Below are positions 43,159 to 50,706 of a stretch of 64,000 nucleotides of DNA, in pieces; within the stretch, counting starts at the first letter, position 1, and each line of letters opens with the position of its first letter. The translations under genes were made by a program, and so were the position numbers. Source of the stretch: Rhizobium leguminosarum bv. trifolii WSM1325 (lineage in GTDB: Bacteria; Pseudomonadota; Alphaproteobacteria; Rhizobiales; Rhizobiaceae); assembly GCA_000023185.1 (NCBI GenBank), contig CP001622.1:2728001-2792000 (forward strand), in the 5' to 3' direction. Below the pieces are notes generated by a model. It saw only the letters and a program-made list of their open reading frames with translations. It was not told the origin of the DNA and did not search any database.

Positions 43159-43193
43159 TTTCCCACCACGATAAGAGCCGTTGCGATTTTCAT
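43137..43193 (-). CDS. ilvIH leader peptide (attenuation)
   Basis: An 18-codon open frame encodes MKIATALIVVGKRMGRMV, with the run Ala-Leu-Ile-Val-Val in the middle: the regulated amino acids of the operon. It lies immediately upstream of a hairpin set and a T-run terminator in front of ilvI. That layout is classic transcription attenuation, previously inferred for ilv operons of alphaproteobacteria. Ribosome stalling at the Leu-Ile-Val-Val codons would favour read-through. Translation itself is not proven and no strong ribosome-binding site is seen. Confidence 0.8.
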   Translation of the reverse strand: MKIATALIVVGKRMGRMV

Positions 43194-43342
43194 GGTCGGA
43201 AGTGATAGACAGAAAATTTCGCAGCGTCAACGCATGCCACAATAAAAAACTGCCCCACGCCTGCATCCCCGAAAATCGATAGGATGAAGGATTTGTTAAA
43301 GGATCGACTTTATTCTTCTACGCTACTGCATGGAGTAGCCCT

Positions 43343-45382
43343 TTGCTCAACAACGACTTGCGCACGTCTGGCAAGGCAGGCGAGCATGATCGCCGCGATG
43401 GCCATGCGCCGGGAAATCGCTTTCTCGGCCGCGTCGTTGCATGCAGCGGTTCGCGGGCGACGATTGCCGCCGTCGCCGAACAGGGCGGCACCGATCTTAC
43501 CGAACTCTGGTCCGTGGGCCGGCTGATTTCGATCAGCGTCGGCCGCAATCGCGTCGTCGCGCTCGTCTATCAGATGAACACCGGCAGCCACGCCTGGGGC
43601 GAAGGCGAGGACAATATTTTCAAGATCGAGACCGAACTGCTCGGCGAAGTCCGTGTCGACGAGGACGGGCGCGAGGAATTCTCGACCGGCATCTCGCGTT
43701 ATCCCTATCTCGGCGCCATCGCCCACCGCATCCGATCCGCCGACCTGATGCGCATCTACGATGCCGGCGAGGGTACGACCGCCGTCATCGGCAAGCTGAC
43801 GCAGGACGATAGCATCGATGCGGCGATCCATATCCCCTCGATGCTCTCCAAGCATTTCGCCGTCGTCGGCTCGACCGGCGTCGGCAAGTCGACGGCCGTG
43901 TCGCTGCTCCTGCACAAGGCGATCGCGGCGGACCCGAAGCTGCGTGTACTGATCCTCGATCCGCATAACGAATTCGCCGCCGCCTTTCCTCAGCACGCCG
44001 TCACCATCGATACCGATACGCTTGATCTGCCCTTCTGGCTCATGCGGCTTGAAGAGTTCGCCGAAGTCGTCTTTCGCGGCCGCCCGCCGGTGCCCGAAGA
44101 GCTCGACATGCTGCGCGATATCCTGCCGGAAGCCAAGCGCGCCTTCCGTGGTAGCGACAATTCACTGGTGCGCCGCACGACCGAAAAGAGTTCGATCACC
44201 GCCGACACGCCGGTTCCCTACCGCATGGCCGATCTGCTGGCGCTGATCGACGAGCGCATCGGTCGCCTGGAAGGCCGTTCGGAAAAACCCTTCCTGCGTT
44301 CGTTGAAGATGCGCATCATCGCCGCAATCAATGATCCGCGTTATCATTTCATGTTCTCCAACAACACGATCACCGACACGATCACCGACACCATCGCGCA
44401 GATCTTCCGCATCCCCGGCGAGAACCGGCCGATCTGTGCCTTCCAGCTTGCCGGCATTCCTTCCGAGGTCGTCAATTCGGTCGCTTCGGTGCTTTGCCGC
44501 ATGGCCTTTGAGGTAGCGCTGTGGAGCGAGGGCGCCATCCACATGCTCGTCGTCTGCGAGGAAGCTCACCGCTATATCCCCTCCGATCCGAGCCTCGGCT
44601 TCGTGCCGACGCGCCAGGCGATCGCCCGCATCGCCAAGGAAGGCCGCAAATACGGCGTCTCGCTCGGCATCATCACCCAGCGCCCGGGCGAGCTCGACCA
44701 GACGATCCTGTCGCAGTGTTCGACGCTCTTTGCCATGCGCCTCGCCAACGACCGCGACCAGGAAATAATCCGCTCGGCCATCCCGAATTCGTCGATCTCG
44801 ACGACAAGCTTCATCTCCTCGATCGGCAATGGCGAAGCGATCGCCTTCGGTGAGGCGATCAGCGTGCCGATGCGCATGCGCTTTTCCCGCGTCGAGGAGA
44901 ACCTGCTGCCGAAGGCGAGCAGCGCCAACAGCAAGCAAAGCGAGGAAGATCCGGATACGGTCGATCTGCGCAAGATCGTCACCCGCATGCGGGCGGTGAC
45001 CGTCGGACCCGACATTTCAAATTTCCAGCAGAACTATGCCGCGTCCGTGGCAGGTTTCGACGAGACCGACGCAGCCGACGAGGATCTCGACGCGAAGCCA
45101 TACACGCCGCTCGCCTCTTTCGCCGCGCCGCCCGCCTCCGCGCCGCTCGAAACCTACCGGCGGGAATTGCTACCGCAGACGCCGCGGCTGGACCCGGCCA
45201 CGTCACCCGCAATCGATCCCCGGCTGGACGCGCTTCGCCGCGAGATGCGCCGCGACGAGCCGGTTTTTCCCCGACCGGCACCACCGGCGGACCAGCCCAC
45301 GGTCTCCCGCCGGGAGCCCGGCACGTCGCTGCGCGAAAGCATCCTGAAAAAACCGCTGAGCAGCCTTTACAACAAGGATTGA
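43343..45382 (+). CDS. HerA-like DUF87 ATPase
   Basis: A 679-residue HerA/FtsK-superfamily ATPase: an N-terminal beta-barrel (HAS-like, FLGRVVACSGSRATIAAVAE), Walker A AVVGSTGVGKSTAVSL at about 174-188, Walker B LVVCEEAHRYI at 402-412, and the downstream IITQRPGELDQTILSQCSTL motif. The C-terminal 100 residues are a Pro-rich, disordered-looking tail. It starts at TTG 43343 with GGAG at 43332; no ATG exists near in frame. No NurA nuclease is adjacent, so a DNA-end resection partner is missing here; a stand-alone translocase is suggested. It overlaps the next gene tail to tail by 16 bp. Confidence 0.87.
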   Translation: MLNNDLRTSGKAGEHDRRDGHAPGNRFLGRVVACSGSRATIAAVAEQGGTDLTELWSVGRLISISVGRNRVVALVYQMNTGSHAWGEGEDNIFKIETELLGEVRVDEDGREEFSTGISRYPYLGAIAHRIRSADLMRIYDAGEGTTAVIGKLTQDDSIDAAIHIPSMLSKHFAVVGSTGVGKSTAVSLLLHKAIAADPKLRVLILDPHNEFAAAFPQHAVTIDTDTLDLPFWLMRLEEFAEVVFRGRPPVPEELDMLRDILPEAKRAFRGSDNSLVRRTTEKSSITADTPVPYRMADLLALIDERIGRLEGRSEKPFLRSLKMRIIAAINDPRYHFMFSNNTITDTITDTIAQIFRIPGENRPICAFQLAGIPSEVVNSVASVLCRMAFEVALWSEGAIHMLVVCEEAHRYIPSDPSLGFVPTRQAIARIAKEGRKYGVSLGIITQRPGELDQTILSQCSTLFAMRLANDRDQEIIRSAIPNSSISTTSFISSIGNGEAIAFGEAISVPMRMRFSRVEENLLPKASSANSKQSEEDPDTVDLRKIVTRMRAVTVGPDISNFQQNYAASVAGFDETDAADEDLDAKPYTPLASFAAPPASAPLETYRRELLPQTPRLDPATSPAIDPRLDALRREMRRDEPVFPRPAPPADQPTVSRREPGTSLRESILKKPLSSLYNKD

Positions 45383-46293
45383 CGCTTCAGCTCGCTCTCC
45401 AGGGCGATCAGAGGCTCGACGGCGTCGAGCACACGCTGCCGGTCCATCGGCCCGAGCGGCAAGAGAGGGCGTGGGAGCTCTGCCCCGGCGAGTGAGAGAA
45501 GGTCGACCAGCGTATAGACCACGCGAAGGCTTCCGAACGCCTTGAACGTTTTCCAGAGCGGTTCGAGGAGACCATCGAGCCGGTGCGCCTCCCCGCCCTT
45601 GCCCGCAATCGCAGCCTTGGTCAGGGCAAGGGCGACGCGCGGAAGCAAGCCACCGATGACGCTGTACCAGGCGTCGGCACCTGAAAGCAGCGCTTCGGCC
45701 GCGCCCCAGTCGCCGCTGTAGCCGATCGCAAGCCTGGTCTTCTCTCGCAATGCCGCCAACTCGCCTGCGAAATCGCCGTCAGCAGGCAGAGGCATCTTCA
45801 CGGCCCTGATAGTCTCGATATCGGACAGGCGCTGCAGAAGATCCCGGCCGAAGGTGAAGTGGGTCGTGCCGGGATTGTTGTAGATACAAAGCGGCAGATT
45901 CGCCGCCTCGGTGACCGCCAGGAAATGCTCGTAGGCTTCGTCCTGGGTCAGCGGCGTGTAGGACACCGGCGCAAGCAGAAGAGCATCTGCACCGGCGGCC
46001 TCGGCATCCCTCGCCAGGCTCCGGGCATGGTCTGTCCTCAGAGCGCCGACGCCGACGACGAGGGGAATACGACCACGAACGCACTCGACCGCAGCCTCGA
46101 CGGCTCGCCGTCGTTCCTCGCGCGTGAGAAAGGCGTAGATCCCGGTGCTGCCGAGAAGGCCTATCGAAGCGACGCCTGCATCACACAGGCGTTCCAGCAG
46201 GCGGCCGAGGGCTTCGGTGTCGACCCGGCCCTCCCTATTGGCGGGCGTGGGCGGAAAGGCCGAAAGACCATGAAACGGAGAAGTGACAGACAT
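45367..46293 (-). CDS. DapA-like class I aldolase family protein
   Basis: A 308-residue TIM barrel of the dihydrodipicolinate synthase family. The Schiff-base lysine is Lys166 (RAVKMPLP) and the relay Tyr138 is in LCIYNNPGTT. The substrate loop normally reading GTTGE is GSTGI here, so this is unlikely to be DapA itself and more likely a 2-keto-acid aldolase/dehydratase of the same family. It lies 21 nt downstream of a LysE exporter, divergent from a MocR regulator, which suggests an amino-acid or keto-acid module. Confidence 0.85.
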   Translation of the reverse strand: MSVTSPFHGLSAFPPTPANREGRVDTEALGRLLERLCDAGVASIGLLGSTGIYAFLTREERRRAVEAAVECVRGRIPLVVGVGALRTDHARSLARDAEAAGADALLLAPVSYTPLTQDEAYEHFLAVTEAANLPLCIYNNPGTTHFTFGRDLLQRLSDIETIRAVKMPLPADGDFAGELAALREKTRLAIGYSGDWGAAEALLSGADAWYSVIGGLLPRVALALTKAAIAGKGGEAHRLDGLLEPLWKTFKAFGSLRVVYTLVDLLSLAGAELPRPLLPLGPMDRQRVLDAVEPLIALESELKRQSLL

Positions 46294-46314
46294 GATGCGA
46301 TCCTGAAAACCCGG

Positions 46315-46929
46315 TCAATGTGAGAACAGCAGGCGCGATCCGGCACCGGCGAAGAAGACGGCGAGACTGCCCTCGATCCACCGCCGCGCACGGGCGTAGC
46401 CGCGCACCATCGGTGCCGTCGAGAAGAGCACGGCATAGCCGGCAAATATCGAGATGCCCAAGAGCACGCAGCCGCCGAATGCCGTGACGGCCATCTCCGG
46501 CGAAGCGCCCGGCTTGAGGCCGAGCGACATGATCGCCACCCAGGCCAGAACCGCCTTCGGGTTACCGAGATGCATCAGAACGCCGCGACGATAGAGCACG
46601 CCAACTTGCGCGGCAGGCCGGACGACCTCGCTTGCCGGCATATCCGGGGCTGCTGCCGAGCGGGCCGCCCTCCAGGCGAGCCAGAGAAGGTACAATCCGC
46701 CTGCAATCTTGAGAAACAGCAGGGCATGGGCATAGCGTACCAGCAGTGTCGAGATGCCGGTGACCGCAACCAGCCCCCAGGATGTCGACATCGTTATAAC
46801 CCCGGCGGCAAGGGCGAGCGCCGGTCGACGCCCTTGCCGCATTGCCACATTCATAATGGCCATGTTGCTTGGTCCGGGACTGCCTGCAGCAATTGCGTAG
46901 GCGATGTAGACGACGAGAAGATCCTGCAT
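46315..46929 (-). CDS. LysE family exporter
   Basis: A 204-residue LysE/RhtB protein: VVYIAYAIAAGSPGPSNMAI (family signature SPGPSN), HLGNPKAVLAWVAIM, and six hydrophobic helices. ATG 46929 is chosen because the membrane protein begins there (MQDLLVVY); the open frame extends far upstream but is unlikely coding. First gene of a unit with the DapA-like gene, divergent from mocR. Confidence 0.9.
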   Translation of the reverse strand: MQDLLVVYIAYAIAAGSPGPSNMAIMNVAMRQGRRPALALAAGVITMSTSWGLVAVTGISTLLVRYAHALLFLKIAGGLYLLWLAWRAARSAAAPDMPASEVVRPAAQVGVLYRRGVLMHLGNPKAVLAWVAIMSLGLKPGASPEMAVTAFGGCVLLGISIFAGYAVLFSTAPMVRGYARARRWIEGSLAVFFAGAGSRLLFSH

Positions 46930-47030
46930 TTGCGTCTTTTCCAGAAGTTTGCGCTCGCGCACGGTACCACCCCGACGACGAAAAGCACGCCCTCGGGAAG
47001 TCGCCAATCCGCTTCCTTTTCTTTGAAAAT

Positions 47031-47073
47031 TGGTCCACCATGAAGCTCCATTTTGAATAATTTCTATGGACCA
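47031..47073. promoter_or_regulatory. TGGTCCA/TGGACCA repeats in the mocR-lysE region
   Basis: TGGTCCA at 47031-47037 and its inverted copy TGGACCA at 47067-47073 lie 29 bp apart, with CCATTTTG repeated directly at 47048 and 47072. Such paired sites are what MocR/PdxR regulators bind; assignment is inference. The second arm overlaps the proposed mocR start codon at 47066. Confidence 0.4.
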
Positions 47074-48583
47074 TTTTGCGATGTCCAAACGGCGTAGCAC
47101 CATCGAAATACCATCGCTCAAAGCGATCGAGCGAACGGCCAATGTCAGTCGCCAGCTTGCACAGGCCCTGCGGAACGCGATCGCCCGCGGTGAGCTGAGG
47201 TCGGGAGAACGCCTTCCTTCGACGCGGAGCCTTGCGGCTTCGCTGGAGATCGCGCGCGGCACCGTTGTCGAGGTGTTCGATCAGTTGACCGCTGAAGGCT
47301 ATCTCGAAGCGCGGGTCGGAGCCGGAACCCGTGTTGCCACCGATCTGATGGACACCACGCCGGCGCCCCCGCTTGCACCGGCTGTGCCATCTACCGCGGA
47401 TGCCGTCGATCTGCCTTCCCAGGCTGCCCGGCTGATTGCCATCGCCCGTGCGCTCACCCCGCACCCGCCCGTTCCCTTCGCCATCGCCGTCCCGGCTTGT
47501 GGCATTGCGCCCGACGACAACTGGCGCCGTCTCGGCAACCGCGTGCGCGCGTCGCGACAGGCCGCACCCTCTGGTTACCACGATCCTATGGGTTTGCTCG
47601 AACTCAGGCTTGCCATTGCCGACCACGTCCGCCGCGCGCGGGCCGTTCATTGTGAGCCGGAACAGGTCATCATCACGTCAGGCACCCAGCAAGGCCTCTA
47701 TATGGCAGGCCGGGTGCTTCTCTCGCGTGACGATGCGGTATGGGCCGAGGACCCGGCCTATCCCGGCCTAACGGCAGTGCTCGACGATCTCGGCGTACGA
47801 ATGCACCGCCTGCCGGTCGACGCACAGGGAATGAACGTGGAACGCGGCCTCGAGCTATGTCCGCGGGCGCGCGCCGCATTCGTCACGCCGTCGCACCAAT
47901 ATCCGATCGGAATGCCGCTCAGCATGGCCCGGCGTAATTCCTTGATCGCCTGGGCCGACCAAAATCGCGCCTGGATTGTCGAGGACGACTACGACAGCGA
48001 GCTGCGTTATGCCGGACACCCATTTCCCTCGATGCAGGGATTGCGTCCGTCACGCGTCATCTATCTCGGCACCTTCAGCAAAGTGCTCTTTCCTTCTCTG
48101 CGCCTCGGCTACGTCATCGCCCCTCCTCCGCTGGCGGAAGCCTTTGCCGGCGCCCGCGCCATTCTCGACCGGCATTCGCCGATCGCCGAACAGCACGTTC
48201 TGGCGGCCTACATGCGGGAAGGCTATTTCGAAGCGCACATCCGACGCATCCGCGGCCTCTATGCCGAACGCCGCGCTGTTCTGCTTTCGGCGCTCGATCG
48301 GGCCTTGCCTGAGGGCTGCCGCGTGCAGCAGAGCGACCAGGGCATGCATATTCTTCTGTGGCTGCCCGAGGAGGTCGACGACGCGCAACTTGCAGCCCGT
48401 GCCCTCTCGGCCGGCCTCGCCGTGCGTGCGATCTCCCCGATGTATGCCGCGCGGCCGGCGCGCCCCGGCCTGATGCTGGGCTTCGGCGGATTTCTGCCGG
48501 ACCAGTTGCAGGCGGCGGTTGGCGAACTCGTCAAGCAGCTGAGCCAGCAGATGTCTCAAAGCAGGCGGCCCGCAACAAACTGA
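47066..48583 (+). CDS. MocR/PdxR-type GntR-aminotransferase regulator
   Basis: A 505-residue fusion: GntR winged helix at about 25-85 (RQLAQALRNAIARGELRSGE, RLPSTRSLAASLEIARGTVV) and a fold-type I aminotransferase-like domain with PLP lysine in YLGTFSKVLFPSLRLGY. Such proteins use PLP or an amino acid-PLP adduct as effector. ATG 47066 or 47081 (MSKRRST) are both possible starts. It is divergent from lysE-dapA-like and probably regulates them. It ends 3 bp before the convergent miaA stop. Confidence 0.92.
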   Translation: MDHFAMSKRRSTIEIPSLKAIERTANVSRQLAQALRNAIARGELRSGERLPSTRSLAASLEIARGTVVEVFDQLTAEGYLEARVGAGTRVATDLMDTTPAPPLAPAVPSTADAVDLPSQAARLIAIARALTPHPPVPFAIAVPACGIAPDDNWRRLGNRVRASRQAAPSGYHDPMGLLELRLAIADHVRRARAVHCEPEQVIITSGTQQGLYMAGRVLLSRDDAVWAEDPAYPGLTAVLDDLGVRMHRLPVDAQGMNVERGLELCPRARAAFVTPSHQYPIGMPLSMARRNSLIAWADQNRAWIVEDDYDSELRYAGHPFPSMQGLRPSRVIYLGTFSKVLFPSLRLGYVIAPPPLAEAFAGARAILDRHSPIAEQHVLAAYMREGYFEAHIRRIRGLYAERRAVLLSALDRALPEGCRVQQSDQGMHILLWLPEEVDDAQLAARALSAGLAVRAISPMYAARPARPGLMLGFGGFLPDQLQAAVGELVKQLSQQMSQSRRPATN

Positions 48584-48586
48584 TGG

Positions 48587-49483
48587 CTAAACCGTCAGCC
48601 GTTCCCAGCTACCGTCCATCTGGTTGCGAAACCATGTCATTTGCCGCTTGGCATATTGCCGCGTCGCCGCAGCCCCCTTCTCCAGCACCTCGTCGCGCGT
48701 CATCTCGCCCCTTAGCATTGCCGTAATCTGCGACACGCCAATTGCCTTCATCACAGGCGCCTCGGCCGGCAGATCGAGCGCAAGCAGCGCCCTTACCTCG
48801 TATTCCGCACCTTGCTGCAACATCTTTTCGAAACGCCCGTTGATGCGTTGATGCAGCACAGCCCGGTCCGGCAGAACGACGATCTTGCGGGCCTCATCGG
48901 CGTCGATAACCACCGGTCCCGACCGGCCTTGGAAATCGGCGATCGACCGCCCCGTCGCCTTCACCACTTCAAGCGCCCGGACGATCCGCTGTCCGTCCTG
49001 CCGGTTGAGGCTTGCCGCCATGGCGGGATCGGCCTCGGCGAGTTCGGAGTAGAGCCCGTCCGGCCCCTCCTCCAGCAGCCGGGTCCTGAGTTTTTCCCGC
49101 AGCACCTCAGGTATCTCCGGCATATCGGAGAGCCCGCCGGTCAGCGCCTTGAAATAAAGTCCCGTGCCGCCGACAAAGACCGGCAGCCGTCCTGCGTCCC
49201 GCAGCGCCGGTAGTAGTGCTGCGACATCCCGCAGCCAGGCGCCTGTGGAATAAGCCGCACCTGCCGGCACGTGGCCGTAAAGATGATGCGGCACGCCCTG
49301 CATCTCCGCCTCCGACGGGCGCGCGGTCAGCACCCGCAACGTGTCGTAGACCTGCATGCTATCGGCGTTGACGACCGCGCCGTCATGACGCTTGGCCAAT
49401 TCGACGGCGAGCGCGGACTTGCCGCTGGCGGTCGGCCCGGTTATCAGGATCGCGTTCACTGTGCTCAGAAGGTTTTCCATCAT
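48587..49483 (-). CDS. miaA: tRNA dimethylallyltransferase
   Basis: Adds the dimethylallyl group to A37 of UNN-reading tRNAs (i6A synthesis), aiding reading-frame accuracy. About 298 aa: P-loop ILITGPTASGKSALAVEL, NADSMQVYDTLRVLTARPS, VPHHLYGHV, FVGGTGLYFKAL and RQYAKRQMTWFRNQ. Starts at ATG 49483 or 49480; GAGGG precedes it. The start codon overlaps that of serB on the other strand. Confidence 0.95.
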   Translation of the reverse strand: MMENLLSTVNAILITGPTASGKSALAVELAKRHDGAVVNADSMQVYDTLRVLTARPSEAEMQGVPHHLYGHVPAGAAYSTGAWLRDVAALLPALRDAGRLPVFVGGTGLYFKALTGGLSDMPEIPEVLREKLRTRLLEEGPDGLYSELAEADPAMAASLNRQDGQRIVRALEVVKATGRSIADFQGRSGPVVIDADEARKIVVLPDRAVLHQRINGRFEKMLQQGAEYEVRALLALDLPAEAPVMKAIGVSQITAMLRGEMTRDEVLEKGAAATRQYAKRQMTWFRNQMDGSWERLTV

Positions 49484-50372
49484 GGCCCTCGTTGCCACGC
49501 TTGTTGCCAATCCGTCAAATCCCGTGCTGACACCCGAAATCGCCGAACGGGCGGCCGAGGCCGTGAACGCTTCCGGTCTCTACTGGCTGGCAGACGGCAT
49601 CGCCTGCGACATCGCGCTGCGCGACGGCACGGACGCGCAAGAGGCAGAAGCCAATATCCTTGCCGTCGTATCTAGCGCGCCCATCGACCTCGTTATCCAG
49701 GAGCAGGAGACCCGCCGCAAGAAGTTGCTGATCGCCGATATGGATTCGACGATGATCGGCCAGGAGTGCATCGATGAACTCGCCGCCGAAGTCGGCCTGA
49801 AGGAGAAGGTTGCGACCATCACCGCCCGCGCCATGAACGGCGAGATCGCTTTCGAGCCGGCCTTACGTGAGCGTGTCGCCCTGCTGAAGGGCCTACCGAT
49901 ATCGGTCGTCGACGAGGTGATCGCCAAGCGCATCACGCTCACGCCGGGCGGCCCGGAACTCATCGCCACCATGAAGTCGAAAGGTCATTACACCGCGCTA
50001 GTCTCCGGCGGATTCACCGTCTTCACCAGCCGCATCGCCGCCACCCTCGGCTTCGACGAGAACCGTGCCAACACGCTGCTCGAAGACGGCGGCATTCTCT
50101 CCGGCTTCGTCGCCGAACCGATCCTCGGCAAGCAGGCGAAAGTCGATGCGCTGAACGAAATATCGGCTCGCCTCGGCATTTCGCCGGAAGAAGCGATGGC
50201 CGTCGGCGACGGCGCCAACGACCTCGGCATGCTACACCTCGCCGGCGCCGGCGTCGCCCTCCACGCCAAGCCGGCAGTCGCTGCCGAAGCACAGATGCGC
50301 ATCAACCACGGCGACCTGACCGCCCTGCTTTATATCCAGGGTTACCGGAAGACGGATTTCGTGACGGCTTGA
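49482..50372 (+). CDS. serB: Phosphoserine phosphatase
   Basis: The last step of serine synthesis. The 296-residue protein has an N-terminal ACT-like regulatory part and a HAD domain: motif I DMDSTMIGQECIDELA (nucleophile Asp86, acid Asp88), motif II SGGFTVF, motif III/IV KVDALNE / AVGDGANDLGML. AGAAGG at 49467 precedes ATG 49482. Its start codon lies inside miaA's, in head-to-head arrangement, so the two genes must share promoter sequences. Confidence 0.95.
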   Translation: MALVATLVANPSNPVLTPEIAERAAEAVNASGLYWLADGIACDIALRDGTDAQEAEANILAVVSSAPIDLVIQEQETRRKKLLIADMDSTMIGQECIDELAAEVGLKEKVATITARAMNGEIAFEPALRERVALLKGLPISVVDEVIAKRITLTPGGPELIATMKSKGHYTALVSGGFTVFTSRIAATLGFDENRANTLLEDGGILSGFVAEPILGKQAKVDALNEISARLGISPEEAMAVGDGANDLGMLHLAGAGVALHAKPAVAAEAQMRINHGDLTALLYIQGYRKTDFVTA

Positions 50373-50525
50373 AGGCGATACCAGCGATATTCCCGAAATC
50401 GGGGCTGATCGCCCGGTGCCACGTACGGAAGGGCAACCTCCATAAACCCGCCAAATAGCCTGTCACCTCCGGACCGTTAGGCCAACGGCCCCGTTTCGAA
50501 AGGCCGCCCGGCACACCCTCTCCGC

Positions 50526-50661
50526 CCTCATTCCTGTGCTCGTCACAGGAATCCAGCCACCGCGCGTCTGCGCGGTGAATGATTTACGCCAAGAGAGTAG
50601 AGTCTTCTTAGCCCAAGGACTTTGGGCGCACTGGATTCCTGTGACAAGCACGGGAATGAGG
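50526..50661. repeat. Composite palindromic repeat element, copy B
   Basis: Inverted 31-bp ends (50526-50556 and 50631-50661) flank 74 bp. The left side carries a CACCGCGC / GCGCGGTG hairpin and the right side a CCCAAGGACTTTGGGC hairpin, the same two modules as at 23220-23480, here facing each other. The element lies between convergent serB and degP in a 334-bp gap. Confidence 0.8.
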
Positions 50662-50706
50662 GAGAGTTGGAGACCACGGCGGCAAATTCACTACCGCCTA
50701 GCTCCC

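Noticed and set aside
41211..43205. Plus-strand 664-codon open frame opposite ilvI
   Set aside because: It mirrors ilvI throughout, is rich in Asp/Arg/His, and spans the ilvIH attenuator; not a gene.
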